Below, piece after piece: positions 32,065-41,123 of a stretch of 64,000 nucleotides of DNA (within the stretch, counting starts at the first letter, position 1; the number at the start of each line of letters is the position of its first letter). The stretch lies in NCBI RefSeq assembly GCF_003857055.1, contig NZ_QGSZ01000187.1:1-64000 (forward strand), read 5' to 3'. The notes beneath the pieces are model-generated. The model was given only the letters and a program-made list of their open reading frames with translations. It was not told the DNA's origin and did not search any database. The stretch comes from Micromonospora inaquosa (lineage in GTDB: Bacteria; Actinomycetota; Actinomycetes; Mycobacteriales; Micromonosporaceae). The translations under genes were made by a program, and so were the position numbers.

Positions 32065-34212
32065 GTGAATCGAACGCTGCACTGGATCGGGACGCTCTGC
32101 GCGGCCCGTCCCTGGTTGACCCTTTCCGCCTGGTTCGTGACCCTGGCGCTGGCACTTGGGCTGGCGGCCGCCGCTGGCGGCACACCGCGCGACGACTACG
32201 ACGTACCCGGCACCTCATCGCAGGCCGGCACAGACCTCCTCCGTGAGCGGTTCCCGGGTCTGTCCGGCACCGAGGCGCGGGTGGTGGTGCACGACCCGGA
32301 CGGCGGCCAGCTTGATGGGGCGTTGCTCGCCCGGGTGGTCGCAGCGCTGGGTGCCGTGGACCGGGTCGGTCTGGCCGGCCCCGCGCAGGTCTCCTCCGAT
32401 CAGGACAGTGCGATCATCGATGTCCGTTACACAGCGCCGGTGACCGACCTCGATGACGACGCCGTGGACCAGCTGCGTGCCGCAACCGGGCCGGCCCGGG
32501 ACGCGGGCCTTCAGGTGGAGTACGCGGGCCAGGTGCCGGAGGGCGACAAGCCCACAAGTCACACGGGTGAACTGATTGGCGTGCTGGTCGCGCTCGTCAT
32601 TCTGATCATCGCCTTCGGCTCGCTGGTGGCGGCCGGGCTGCCGATCATCTCCGCGCTGATCGGGCTCGGCATCGGCACGTCGGGAATCCTGCTGCTATCC
32701 GCACTCACCGACATCGGCACCACCGCGCCGACCGCCGCCGCGATGGTCGGTCTGGGTGTCGGTATCGACTACGCCCTGCTGCTGGTGACCCGGCACGTGG
32801 AGGGGCTGCGTGCCGGGCTGGAACCACGCGCTGCGGCAGCCCGGGCCACCGCGACCGCCGGTCGGTCAATCCTGGTAGCCGGCGCGGTGGTGTTGCTGTC
32901 CCTGTTCGGGCTGGTCTTCTCCGGCCTCGCCGCGTACCGGACGTACGGGTACGCCACGGCCATCGTCGTGGCGACAGTGATGACGGCGGCGGTCACGCTG
33001 GTACCGGCGCTGTGCGCGATCAGCGGGCGGCGGATCATCGGTCGTCGTCGGCCCCCCAGCACCGCGTCGCAGCGGCCGCCGGTGACCGCCCGCTGGGCGG
33101 CACGGGTGGGCCGGCGTCCCGCGGGGTGGGCCCTGCTCGCCCTCGCGGCCCTGCTGCTGCTCGGCGCGCCCGCGCTGACCATGCGGACCTGGCCGCAGGA
33201 CGCGGGCAGCCAACCCACCGAGAACACGGTCCGGCGGGCGTACGACCTCATCGCCGCCGAATTCGGTCCTGGCGCGTACGCCCCGCTCGTGGTGGCCGTG
33301 GATCTGGCCGCGGTGCCGCAGGAGTCCGTACCGGCGTTGCGGAACCAGATCGCGGCCGTGCCCGGGGTAGCGACGGTCTCGGAGACGATGGTGGCACCCG
33401 ACGCCACGGCAGCCGTGCTGACCGTGCAGTTGGCGTTCGGCCCGCAGGACGAGCGCTCCGGTGAGTTGGTGAACCAACTCCGCGACGATGTGTTGCCGGC
33501 GGGTGCGGAGATCACCGGGGTCACCGCGGTCTTCGTCGACATCGCCGACCTGCTGGCCGAGCGGCTGTGGCTGGTGGTCGTTGTGGTGGTCGGTCTGTCT
33601 CTGATCCTGCTGACCGTCGTGTTCCGCAGCATCCTGGTGCCGATCAAGGCCGCGCTGGTCAACCTGCTCAGCGTCGCAGCCGCGTACGGCGTGCTGACCA
33701 TGGTCTTCCAGTGGGGCTGGGGCAGCCAACTGCTCGGGGTGGACCATCCGGTACCGGTCTCGACCTGGGTTCCGCTGCTGCTCTTCGCTGTCCTGTTCGG
33801 GCTCTCCATGGATTACGAGGTCTTCCTGCTGTCCCGGATCAGGGAAGAGTGGCTGGCCACCGGGGATCCGTTCCAGAGCGTGGTGCGTGGCCTGGCCGCC
33901 ACCGCTCGGACCATCACCGCCGCGGCGCTGATCATGGTGGTGGTGTTCGCCGGATTCGTGACGAACGCCGACATCGTCACGAAGATGATCGGCCTCGGGC
34001 TGGCCACCGCGGTCGCCCTCGACGCCACGATCGTCAGGCTGGTCCTGGTGCCGGCGACCATGATGCTCTTCGGCCGTTCCAACTGGTGGCTACCGACGTG
34101 GCTGGACCGGATCCTGCCGACCCTTGGCCGGGGACACGCCATGCCCGATGCGCTGACCGACGACTGTGACACGAACGAGGGCCGTCCGGCGGAGCCGGTC
34201 AGCGCCCTCTGA
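32065..34212 (+). CDS. MMPL/RND-family membrane transporter
   Basis: 715 residues, start GTG 32065 with GGAAGG upstream. Two repeats, each one helix, a large extracytoplasmic loop and five helices; GVGIDYALLLVTRHVEGLRAG and GLSMDYEVFLLSRIREEW are the paired MMPL motifs with the proton-relay Asp. C-terminus is a short hydrophilic tail. Likely exports a lipid or small metabolite; its place among oxidoreductase and regulatory genes suggests export of that pathway's product. A strong hairpin follows. Confidence 0.92.
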   Translation: MNRTLHWIGTLCAARPWLTLSAWFVTLALALGLAAAAGGTPRDDYDVPGTSSQAGTDLLRERFPGLSGTEARVVVHDPDGGQLDGALLARVVAALGAVDRVGLAGPAQVSSDQDSAIIDVRYTAPVTDLDDDAVDQLRAATGPARDAGLQVEYAGQVPEGDKPTSHTGELIGVLVALVILIIAFGSLVAAGLPIISALIGLGIGTSGILLLSALTDIGTTAPTAAAMVGLGVGIDYALLLVTRHVEGLRAGLEPRAAAARATATAGRSILVAGAVVLLSLFGLVFSGLAAYRTYGYATAIVVATVMTAAVTLVPALCAISGRRIIGRRRPPSTASQRPPVTARWAARVGRRPAGWALLALAALLLLGAPALTMRTWPQDAGSQPTENTVRRAYDLIAAEFGPGAYAPLVVAVDLAAVPQESVPALRNQIAAVPGVATVSETMVAPDATAAVLTVQLAFGPQDERSGELVNQLRDDVLPAGAEITGVTAVFVDIADLLAERLWLVVVVVVGLSLILLTVVFRSILVPIKAALVNLLSVAAAYGVLTMVFQWGWGSQLLGVDHPVPVSTWVPLLLFAVLFGLSMDYEVFLLSRIREEWLATGDPFQSVVRGLAATARTITAAALIMVVVFAGFVTNADIVTKMIGLGLATAVALDATIVRLVLVPATMMLFGRSNWWLPTWLDRILPTLGRGHAMPDALTDDCDTNEGRPAEPVSAL

Positions 34213-34218
34213 TCCGCG

Positions 34219-34261
34219 CGGCAGCACCGGCCTGCGGCACTGCCTCCAGCCGGTGCTGCCG
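34219..34261 (+). terminator. Hairpin terminator after the MMPL gene
   Basis: Perfect 13-bp stem CGGCAGCACCGGC/GCCGGTGCTGCCG with a 17-nt loop, beginning 7 bp after the stop; followed by TCTTCG. Confidence 0.8.
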
Positions 34262-34538
34262 TCTTCGAATGCGGCAGCGCATCCTGCTCGGCCACTCGGC
34301 ACCATCTCAGCATTTCCGCATCACTGACAGAACCGAAATCCACGCAGTCGAACTCCAAATGAGGACACCATGGCCGACAACGATGAGAGCCCATGCCATC
34401 GGCTCTGACCTGGCATTTTTCAACTAACGTCGCCGGTGTGAGGCGTGACACGAGATAGCCGGACATTCGAACTTGGCCGCGCATGACCGCGTCTGCTGAA
34501 TCGGATGCTCGCTCCCAATCTCACGAAGGGCTATCTTG
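34262..34538. other. Intergenic region before the second BBE-type oxidase
   Basis: 277 bp with lower GC. No gene or clear operator seen; presumably contains the promoter of the 34539 gene. Confidence 0.45.
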
Positions 34539-35951
34539 ATGAACCCCAGCCAGAATTCACCCCAGGGTGGCTCTGCGATCAACGCGGATGCGGCAGCACG
34601 CCTCGCCGCCCAGACGGTTGGACCAGTGTTCCTTCCGGACGACGACGGGTATGACGCCGAGTGCGCGTCGTACAACCTCGCCGTCCCGCAGCGGCCGGCG
34701 CTCGTGGTAGGCGCCGAGGGTGTGGGCGACGTCCAGGCTGCCATCCGATTCGCAGCCGAGCAGGGCCTGCCGGTCGCGGTGCTGGCCACCGGTCACTCCG
34801 CGCCTTCCTCGGCCGGGACGGTCCTGATCAACACCCGGCGGATGGACGCGGTCACCATCGACGTCGAGGCGCGTACCGCCCGGGTTGAGGCCGGTGTCCG
34901 ATGGCGGCAGGTCGTCGAGGCCGCCGGCAAGCACGGCCTGGCCCCGTTGAACGGCGCGGCGCCCACCGTCGGGGTGGTCGGCTACACCCTGGGCGGCGGG
35001 TTGAGCCCGATCGGCCGGACCTTCGGCTTCGCCGCCGACCAGGTACGCCGGATCGAGTTGGTCACTGCTGACGGTCAGCTGCGCGTGGCGACCGCCACCG
35101 ACGAGCCGGGTCTGTTCTGGGCCTTGCGGGGTGGCAAGGGCTCCCCCGTCGGTGTGGTGACCGCCATGGAGTTCAACCTCTTCCCGGTCAGCCACATCTA
35201 CGGCGGCGGCCTCTTCTTCACCGGTGACCGGGCGTCCGAGGTGCTCACCGCGTGGGGCCGGTGGACCGCCAGTGTGCCGGACGAGATGAACTCGTCCATC
35301 GCGTTGCTCCAGCTGCCGCCCCTTCCCGAGGTGCCGGAGCCGCTGCGCGGCGGGATGGTGGTACACGTACGGATCGCCTACGTCGGGTCTGCTGAGGAAG
35401 GGGAGCGACTGGTCGCACCGCTGCGGGCCATCGCCCCGACACTGATCGACTCGGTCACCGAGATGCCGTACACCGCGATCGCCTCGATCCACGCCGACCC
35501 GCCGAACCCGATCCCGGTCCAGGACAGGTCGGGACTGTTGTCCGAGTTCACCCCGGAACTTGTCGATGCCATCGTCGCGCACGCCGGCCCCGACGCGGGC
35601 AGCCCGCTGGCCATCTTCGAGCTTCGGCTCCTCGGCGGTGCGCTGGAGCGCCGGCCCTACTCCGGCAACGCCACCGACCTGCAGGGTGCCGCCTTCACCT
35701 GTTACGCCGTCGGGATCGGTGGGCCTGACCAGGCCGAGGCGATCCAGGCTCACCTGGGCCGCGTCTTCGAGGGCATCCGGCCGTGGAGCACCGGCCGCCA
35801 GTTCCTGAACTTCCTGACCGCCGCCGAAGCCACCCCGAAGGCGGTCGCCGAGGCGTACCTGCCGGAGACGTACGGGCGACTGGCCGAGATCAAGGCCAGC
35901 TACGACCCGACGAACATTTTCGGGGGCACCCCGGGTATCGCTCCCGCCTGA
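34539..35951 (+). CDS. Berberine-bridge-type FAD-linked oxidase
   Basis: 470 residues from ATG 34539 (AAGGGCT upstream; TTG 34536 in frame). FAD_binding_4: VAVLATGHSAPSSA contains the His that normally carries the 8-alpha flavin bond, and VGVVGYTLGGGLSPIGRTFG is the PP-loop. BBE terminus ASYDPTNIFGG. As in the other copy, the Cys of bicovalent enzymes is absent (NGAAPTVG). Oxidises a hydroxylated or amine substrate with O2. A hairpin follows the stop. Confidence 0.9.
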   Translation: MNPSQNSPQGGSAINADAAARLAAQTVGPVFLPDDDGYDAECASYNLAVPQRPALVVGAEGVGDVQAAIRFAAEQGLPVAVLATGHSAPSSAGTVLINTRRMDAVTIDVEARTARVEAGVRWRQVVEAAGKHGLAPLNGAAPTVGVVGYTLGGGLSPIGRTFGFAADQVRRIELVTADGQLRVATATDEPGLFWALRGGKGSPVGVVTAMEFNLFPVSHIYGGGLFFTGDRASEVLTAWGRWTASVPDEMNSSIALLQLPPLPEVPEPLRGGMVVHVRIAYVGSAEEGERLVAPLRAIAPTLIDSVTEMPYTAIASIHADPPNPIPVQDRSGLLSEFTPELVDAIVAHAGPDAGSPLAIFELRLLGGALERRPYSGNATDLQGAAFTCYAVGIGGPDQAEAIQAHLGRVFEGIRPWSTGRQFLNFLTAAEATPKAVAEAYLPETYGRLAEIKASYDPTNIFGGTPGIAPA

Positions 35952-35957
35952 GCTCGG

Positions 35958-35989
35958 CCGTCGGCACAGGCACTCTCCTGTGCCGACGG
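35958..35989. terminator. Bidirectional hairpin terminator
   Basis: Perfect 13-bp stem CCGTCGGCACAGG/CCTGTGCCGACGG with a 6-nt loop, between the convergent oxidase and MarR genes. Confidence 0.8.
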
Positions 35990-36130
35990 TCAGCCGTCAA
36001 GGAGCGAGGCACCTCACCGCCCACACCTTGCAACTGGCCTTCTCGCCCGGGATGAGAGCGGCCCCTCCAGCCCTCTCCGGCAGGACATCGTCGTCGGCGT
36101 GGCGTGCAGCGGCCGGCGGGCACGTGTGCG

Positions 36131-36661
36131 TCAGGAGGCGGCCTGTTCTGCCGGGGGTAGCACGCTGGTCACCGCGGCGCAGGGGTCCGTCCCCGGTGCG
36201 GCAGCGTGGATCGCCTCGGCGGTGCGCTCGGCGAGGTTGCGAAAGACGTCCCGCTGCTCCTCGGGCAGCCCGCCCAGCACGTGGTTCTCGGCATGGGCCA
36301 CCCGACGTTCGGCGTCGGCGAGTGCTTGGCGCCCGCGTTCGGTGGCCACGATCCGGCGGGCGCGTCGGTCGCGTGGATCCAGCTGCCGCTCGATGAGCCC
36401 CGCGTTCTCCAGGTCATCTATGACATAGGTCAGGACGCTGCGGTCGATCACCAGGCGGGCCGCCAGCGCGCCCTGCGTCGGCACCTCTTCATGGACCACC
36501 ACCGCCAGGATGTGGTAGCCGCGACTGCCATGCGGCAGGTCCGTCAACGCCTCCTCGGCGTACTCCTGCCAGCGGCGCAGCACCATGCCCAGAGACCAGC
36601 CGAAGTTCGAACCGCGTCTGCGGTCGGCAGGCAGGTCGCATTGATCACCGGCAGCGAACAT
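36131..36661 (-). CDS. MarR-family transcriptional regulator
   Basis: 176 residues from ATG 36661. Winged helix: PTQGALAARLVIDRSVLTYVIDDLENAGLIERQLDPRDRRARRI. Divergent from the LLM gene at 36795 with a perfect ATGTTG-N2-CAACAT palindrome between, which it probably occupies. A longer ORF to 37147 is only the antisense shadow of the LLM gene. Confidence 0.88.
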   Translation of the reverse strand: MFAAGDQCDLPADRRRGSNFGWSLGMVLRRWQEYAEEALTDLPHGSRGYHILAVVVHEEVPTQGALAARLVIDRSVLTYVIDDLENAGLIERQLDPRDRRARRIVATERGRQALADAERRVAHAENHVLGGLPEEQRDVFRNLAERTAEAIHAAAPGTDPCAAVTSVLPPAEQAAS

Positions 36662-36718
36662 GCCCCAAGGATAACGGCCGAGCTGGCGAAACCATCGGGA
36701 ATGAGTTGGTCGGCAAAC

Positions 36719-36732
36719 ATGTTGTCCAACAT
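36719..36732. promoter_or_regulatory. MarR-type operator palindrome
   Basis: ATGTTG-TC-CAACAT, perfectly symmetric, 58 bp before the MarR start and 63 bp before the LLM start. Confidence 0.7.
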
Positions 36733-36794
36733 AAGGTATGCCGCACAGATCATGCCCTGATCGCAGCCGGCACAGACCAGAGAGGAGGCCGACG

Positions 36795-37874
36795 ATGTCG
36801 TTCGAGATCGGCCTGATCACCTTCGGCGAACTCACCGCCGACCCGGCCACCGGCCAGCTTCCCGAACCGCACCAGCACCTACGTGGCGTCATCGAACTCG
36901 CCGAGGTAGCCGACCAGGCGGGCCTGGATGTTATCGGGGTCGGCGAGCACCACCGTTCGGATTTCGTGGCGACGGCGCCACCGATGGTGCTGGCGGCGAT
37001 GGCCGAACGCACCCGACGGATCCGTCTGACCAGCGCCGTCACGGTGCTCAGCTCCGACGACCCGGTCCGCGTCTGGGAGCAGTTCGCCACCCTCGACCTG
37101 CTGTCCAGCGGCCGCGCCGAAATCATCGCGGGGCGCGGGTCGTACACCGAGTCCTTTCCGCTCTTCGGCTACGACCTCGCCGACTACGCGGACCTGTTCC
37201 GGGAGAAGCTCGACCTGCTGCTGCGGATCCGCGAGACGAACCCGCTCACCTGGTCGGACGGGCGCTTCCGCCCACCGTTGCGCGAGGCCGACATCGCGCC
37301 CCGGTCCCTTCAGAAGGAGCTGCCGATCTGGGTCGGCGTGGGCGGCACGCCGACCTCCGCCGTCGAGACCGGCGCCCGAGGGCTGCCCGTGATGCTCGGG
37401 GTCCTGCTCGGCACCGTCGGCAGCCACTCCCGGATCGTCGACCTCTACCGGCGGGCGGCCGAGCGGGCCGGGCGCGATCCGGCCACCCTGCGGGTCGGGC
37501 TGGGCGTGCAGGGTCACGTCGGCCGGACCAGTACGGAGGCGCGGCGGACGATGTACCCGCACTTCACCGCCGGCTTCCGGGACAACAACCACCAGCGGGG
37601 CCAGGGATTCGTACTCAGCCCGGAGAAGTTCAACGCCTTCACCGGTCCGCAGGGCGCCCTCGTCGTCGGCAGCGCCCAGGAGGTGATCGACAAGATCACG
37701 GCCTATCACGAGGTGTACGGCATCAGTCGACTGCTCCTGCACGTCGGCTTCGGCGGAATGCCCCAGGCGCAGCTCCTCGCGTCCGTCGAGCGGCTCGCCA
37801 CCGAGGTCGCTCCGGTGCTCCGCCGGGAACTCGCCGTCCCAACCGTCACCGCCACAACCCCAGGGAGGGGATGA
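36795..37874 (+). CDS. Luciferase-like (LLM class) flavin-dependent oxidoreductase
   Basis: 359 residues from ATG 36795 (GAGGAGG upstream). FEIGLITFGEL, GVGEHHRSDFVATAP, RVWEQFATLDLLSSGRAEIIAGRGS and PIWVGVGGTPTSA are LLM landmarks; the longer length and EHH motif fit the bacterial luciferase-like alkanal monooxygenase subgroup. Regulated by the divergent MarR protein. The GMC gene 202 bp downstream may share its transcript. Confidence 0.9.
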   Translation: MSFEIGLITFGELTADPATGQLPEPHQHLRGVIELAEVADQAGLDVIGVGEHHRSDFVATAPPMVLAAMAERTRRIRLTSAVTVLSSDDPVRVWEQFATLDLLSSGRAEIIAGRGSYTESFPLFGYDLADYADLFREKLDLLLRIRETNPLTWSDGRFRPPLREADIAPRSLQKELPIWVGVGGTPTSAVETGARGLPVMLGVLLGTVGSHSRIVDLYRRAAERAGRDPATLRVGLGVQGHVGRTSTEARRTMYPHFTAGFRDNNHQRGQGFVLSPEKFNAFTGPQGALVVGSAQEVIDKITAYHEVYGISRLLLHVGFGGMPQAQLLASVERLATEVAPVLRRELAVPTVTATTPGRG

Positions 37875-38076
37875 CCGGGCCGGACGGTCCGGTCTTCGGC
37901 GTGCCGCTGGGTCGCAGCGAGTCGGTGGTGTGTGCGACGGCGTCGCGAAAGACCCAGGTTGTCCCCGATCGACCAACGTGTTGACCAGCACATATGTTGC
38001 GAGACAGAAGGTTTGCGGAAAAGAATATAAAGGGTGCCGGCTCAACCGGCAGTTCGCGGTAGCGAAGGAGAAAATC

Positions 38077-39600
38077 ATGACAAACAGCCAGAGCGCCGAC
38101 ATCGTGGTCGTCGGTGCCGGCACCGCCGGCTCCGTGGTCGTACGGCGGCTCGTCGACGCAGGACACCGCGTCGCAGTCATCGAGGCTGGCCCGACGGACG
38201 GGCGGCCCGAAATCGACAGTCCCTTCGGAGCAGCGGCCCTGTTCGCCAGCGAGGTCGACTGGGCACTGTCCACCGTGCCGCAGTCACACGCCAACGGCCG
38301 CGTCCTCTACCAGCCGCGCGGCCGGAGCCTCGGCGGCAGCACGATCCTCAACGGCATGCTGTACATCCGCGGCGCGCGCAGTGACTACGACGCGTGGGCG
38401 GCCGCCGGCGCCACCGGCTGGTCCTGGCAGGAGGTCGAACCATACTTCCGCCGGCTGGAGAACTACGACGGTCCGACCGACGGTGCCCGCGGCACCCGTG
38501 GTCCGCTTCCGGTGCACCGCCACATCGACCCTGACCCGCTGGTGACGGCCTTCGTCGACGCCGCCGTGCAGGCCGGACATCCCCGCAACGACGACTACAA
38601 CACCGGGGACAGTCGTGGGGCCAGCTACGCCCAGGCCACGGTCGAGCAAGGGGCCCGGGTGACGGCGTGGCGGTCGTACGTGCAGCCAGTGGCCGACTCA
38701 CCGCTGCTGCGGGTCATCACCGACGCGCTGGTCACGAAGATCGTCATTGACAACGGCCGGGCGGCCGGAGTCGAGTACGTTCAGGACGGGGTGCGTCACG
38801 TGATCCGGGCCGAGAAAGAGGTCGTGCTCTCCGCCGGCGTCTTCGGTACGCCTCAACTCCTCATGCTCTCCGGCATCGGCGCCGCCGACGAGCTGCGCCA
38901 GCACGGCATCGAGGTGGTCCGGGACCTGCCCGGCGTCGGACGCAACCTCCGCGACCACGTCGCCAGCCCCATCGTGTGGGAGAGCCGCCGCACCGTCCCG
39001 ACACCCCGGATGACTGGCATCGAGGCCCAGCTGATCACGGACTCCCCTGACGCCGGGGCGCTCCAGCCCGACCGGCAGGCGGTCTTCGTCTCCTTCGTCT
39101 ATTCCACAATCACCGAAAACCTGCCGGAGCAGGGATTCACCGCGCTCGCCATCCTGCTCCACCCGCACAGCCATGGCCAGGTACGGCTCCGCTCCGCGAA
39201 CCCCACCGACGCGCTCCTCATCGACCCCGGCATCCTGTCCGATCCCCGCGACGCGGAGGCCCTCGTCGACCACCTCGAATCACTGCGGAACCTGGCCGGG
39301 CAGCCCGCGCTCGCTGAGTGGATCAAGTCCGAGGTCTACCCCGGACCGAGCCGCGTGAACCGCGACGCACTTCGCGACTACGTGCAGGCCTCGGCGGACA
39401 GCGGTCATCACCAGGTGGGTACGGCGCGCATCGGCACCGACCCGCTGGCAGTCGTCGACCCGCAGCTTCTCGTCCACGGCCTGACCGGGCTGCGGATCGC
39501 GGACGCCTCGGTCATGCCCACCACTCCCGCGGGCAACACCGCCGCACCAACCCTGATGATCGGGGAACGGGCGGCCGATCTGATCCTGGGCACCCACTGA
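38077..39600 (+). CDS. GMC-family FAD-dependent oxidoreductase
   Basis: 507 residues from ATG 38077 (GAAGGAG 6 nt upstream). VVVGAGTAGSVVVRRL binds FAD; GRSLGGSTILNGMLYIRG is GMC signature 1; GTPQLLMLSGIG signature 2. The C-terminal HHQVGTARIG and TPAGNTAAPT carry the catalytic His and Asn. Related to choline dehydrogenases and aryl-alcohol oxidases; oxidises an alcohol. The 120 bp before it are unusually AT-rich for the region. Confidence 0.93.
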   Translation: MTNSQSADIVVVGAGTAGSVVVRRLVDAGHRVAVIEAGPTDGRPEIDSPFGAAALFASEVDWALSTVPQSHANGRVLYQPRGRSLGGSTILNGMLYIRGARSDYDAWAAAGATGWSWQEVEPYFRRLENYDGPTDGARGTRGPLPVHRHIDPDPLVTAFVDAAVQAGHPRNDDYNTGDSRGASYAQATVEQGARVTAWRSYVQPVADSPLLRVITDALVTKIVIDNGRAAGVEYVQDGVRHVIRAEKEVVLSAGVFGTPQLLMLSGIGAADELRQHGIEVVRDLPGVGRNLRDHVASPIVWESRRTVPTPRMTGIEAQLITDSPDAGALQPDRQAVFVSFVYSTITENLPEQGFTALAILLHPHSHGQVRLRSANPTDALLIDPGILSDPRDAEALVDHLESLRNLAGQPALAEWIKSEVYPGPSRVNRDALRDYVQASADSGHHQVGTARIGTDPLAVVDPQLLVHGLTGLRIADASVMPTTPAGNTAAPTLMIGERAADLILGTH

Positions 39601-39684
39601 GCCGGAAGCAACAACGGCGTTGTCGAACCACGGCCCGATCCGGTCGGCCGCCTCGCTACCGGGGTGGCGCTCGGGCGAAGATCT

Positions 39685-39726
39685 GACGCGTCACCGGCCC
39701 GATGCCAGGTGAGCCGGTGACGCGTC
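39685..39726. terminator. Bidirectional terminator between GMC and P450 genes
   Basis: Perfect 14-bp stem GACGCGTCACCGGC/GCCGGTGACGCGTC with a 14-nt loop between convergent genes. Confidence 0.85.
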
Positions 39727-39755
39727 GTCCGTGCCGACGACCCGCAGACGGATCC

Positions 39756-40967
39756 TCAGCTCGTTGTCACGAGGAGTTCGTCGAGTCCGTGCATCAACGC
39801 GCTGGCCCGCCAGCGAGGGGCGAACCCTTCGACCAGCCGCAGCTCAGGCAGGCGCGACACCAACCTGGTGAAGGCGACTTGCGCTTCCAGCCGGGCGAGT
39901 GGCGCGCCGAGGCAGTGGTGAATCCCGTGGCCGAAGGCGAGGTGCGGGCTCCGTTCGCGGGCCGTATCGAATGCCTCCGGCTCGGTGTACTGACCGGGAT
40001 CACGATGGGCTGCCAGGATCGAGAGCAGAACCGTCGAGCCGGCCGGGATGGTCTGGCCGCCGTACGTGACGTCTTCGGTGGTCATGCGATGAGTCCCGAG
40101 CTGCACCGGGCTTTCGTAGCGCAGCACCTCCTCGACGACCTGAGACATCTGATCAGGGTCGGCGCGGACCGCACTCCACCGCGTGGGGTCGTCGAGCAGC
40201 AGCCAGGCACCGTTGCCGATGAGGTTCGCCGTCGTGTCGTACCCAGCCAACAGCAGCAGATACACCGTCGAGACAAGCTCGTCCTCCGTGAGCTGATCAC
40301 CACTGTCCCGCTCGGAAATCAGAGCGGAGATCAGGTCGTCACCGGGTTGCCGACGTTTGGCGGCGACAAGGTCACGGATGTAGCCGATCATCCCGATCAT
40401 GGCGCCCGGCAACTCGCGACTGCGGTGCGCGCCCGCGGCGATGATGCTCGCCGACTCCATGAAGCTGTCGCGGTCGCCCGCCGGGACGCCGAGTAGCTCG
40501 GAAATGACCGTGATCGGGAGCGGGAATGCGAACTTCGACACGAGGTCGTGCGGGCCCGGCGTGTCGAGCTCGTCGATCAACTGGTCGGCGACGGCAGTGA
40601 TGGCCGGCGTGAGACGGGCGATGCGTCGCGCGGTGAAAGCGCCCTGGACCAGCCGGCGCAGGCGGGTGTGGTCCGGAGGGTCGACGGTGAGCATGTTCTG
40701 TGCGGTCGCGGCGTAGATGTCGGGCGGCAGCTGCGGCCGGAACCCGAGCGGGGACAACAGGCCGTCCTTGACCAGGCGAGGGTCAGCCAACGCCCTGCGT
40801 ACGTCGTCGTGACGGGTCAAGAGCCAGCCGGTCCGCCCGTCGGGCAGACGCAGCGGCGTCACCGGCCGCCGCTCACGATAGTCGGCCAGTTCGCTGTGGA
40901 CGTCACCACGAAAGAAACCCAGAAAGGGCTCCCCCTGAACCGGCGGTTGCTGGGTTTGAGGCTCCAT
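39756..40967 (-). CDS. Cytochrome P450 (bacterial class I)
   Basis: 403 residues. I-helix LLLAGYDTTANLIG, K-helix ExxR (EEVLRYESP) and heme loop FGHGIHHCLGAPLAR with the proximal Cys are intact. Hydroxylates a small molecule using a ferredoxin partner not encoded here. No ribosome site precedes ATG 40967; an ECF promoter ends 7 bp before it, so the mRNA is probably leaderless. Confidence 0.94.
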   Translation of the reverse strand: MEPQTQQPPVQGEPFLGFFRGDVHSELADYRERRPVTPLRLPDGRTGWLLTRHDDVRRALADPRLVKDGLLSPLGFRPQLPPDIYAATAQNMLTVDPPDHTRLRRLVQGAFTARRIARLTPAITAVADQLIDELDTPGPHDLVSKFAFPLPITVISELLGVPAGDRDSFMESASIIAAGAHRSRELPGAMIGMIGYIRDLVAAKRRQPGDDLISALISERDSGDQLTEDELVSTVYLLLLAGYDTTANLIGNGAWLLLDDPTRWSAVRADPDQMSQVVEEVLRYESPVQLGTHRMTTEDVTYGGQTIPAGSTVLLSILAAHRDPGQYTEPEAFDTARERSPHLAFGHGIHHCLGAPLARLEAQVAFTRLVSRLPELRLVEGFAPRWRASALMHGLDELLVTTS

Positions 40968-40974
40968 ATCGGTG

Positions 40975-41001
40975 TCGACGTAGCGAACCTCGGTGGGTTC
41001 A
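40975..41001 (-). promoter_or_regulatory. ECF-type promoter TGAACC-N15-CGTCGA of the P450 gene
   Basis: On the minus strand: -35 TGAACC at 41001-40996, -10 CGTCGA at 40980-40975, then CACCGAT and the ATG. Same pattern as at 28393 and 31089. Confidence 0.6.
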
Positions 41002-41036
41002 CCCGAACCTCGCCAACGGGTGCGGCCGAAGTCGAC

Positions 41037-41064
41037 TGAACCGATTCCAAGCGGAGTCCGTGTG
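41037..41064 (+). promoter_or_regulatory. ECF-type promoter TGAACC-N16-CGTGTG of the lipoprotein gene
   Basis: -35 TGAACC 41037-41042, -10 CGTGTG 41059-41064, 59 bp before ATG 41124. Identical boxes and spacing occur four more times in the secretion locus. The pattern resembles that reported for mycobacterial SigL. Confidence 0.8.
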
Positions 41065-41123
41065 GATGCCGAACGACGTCCGGACGTACCGGAATCGGAT
41101 AGAAACTGGGAGAGCCCGACATC

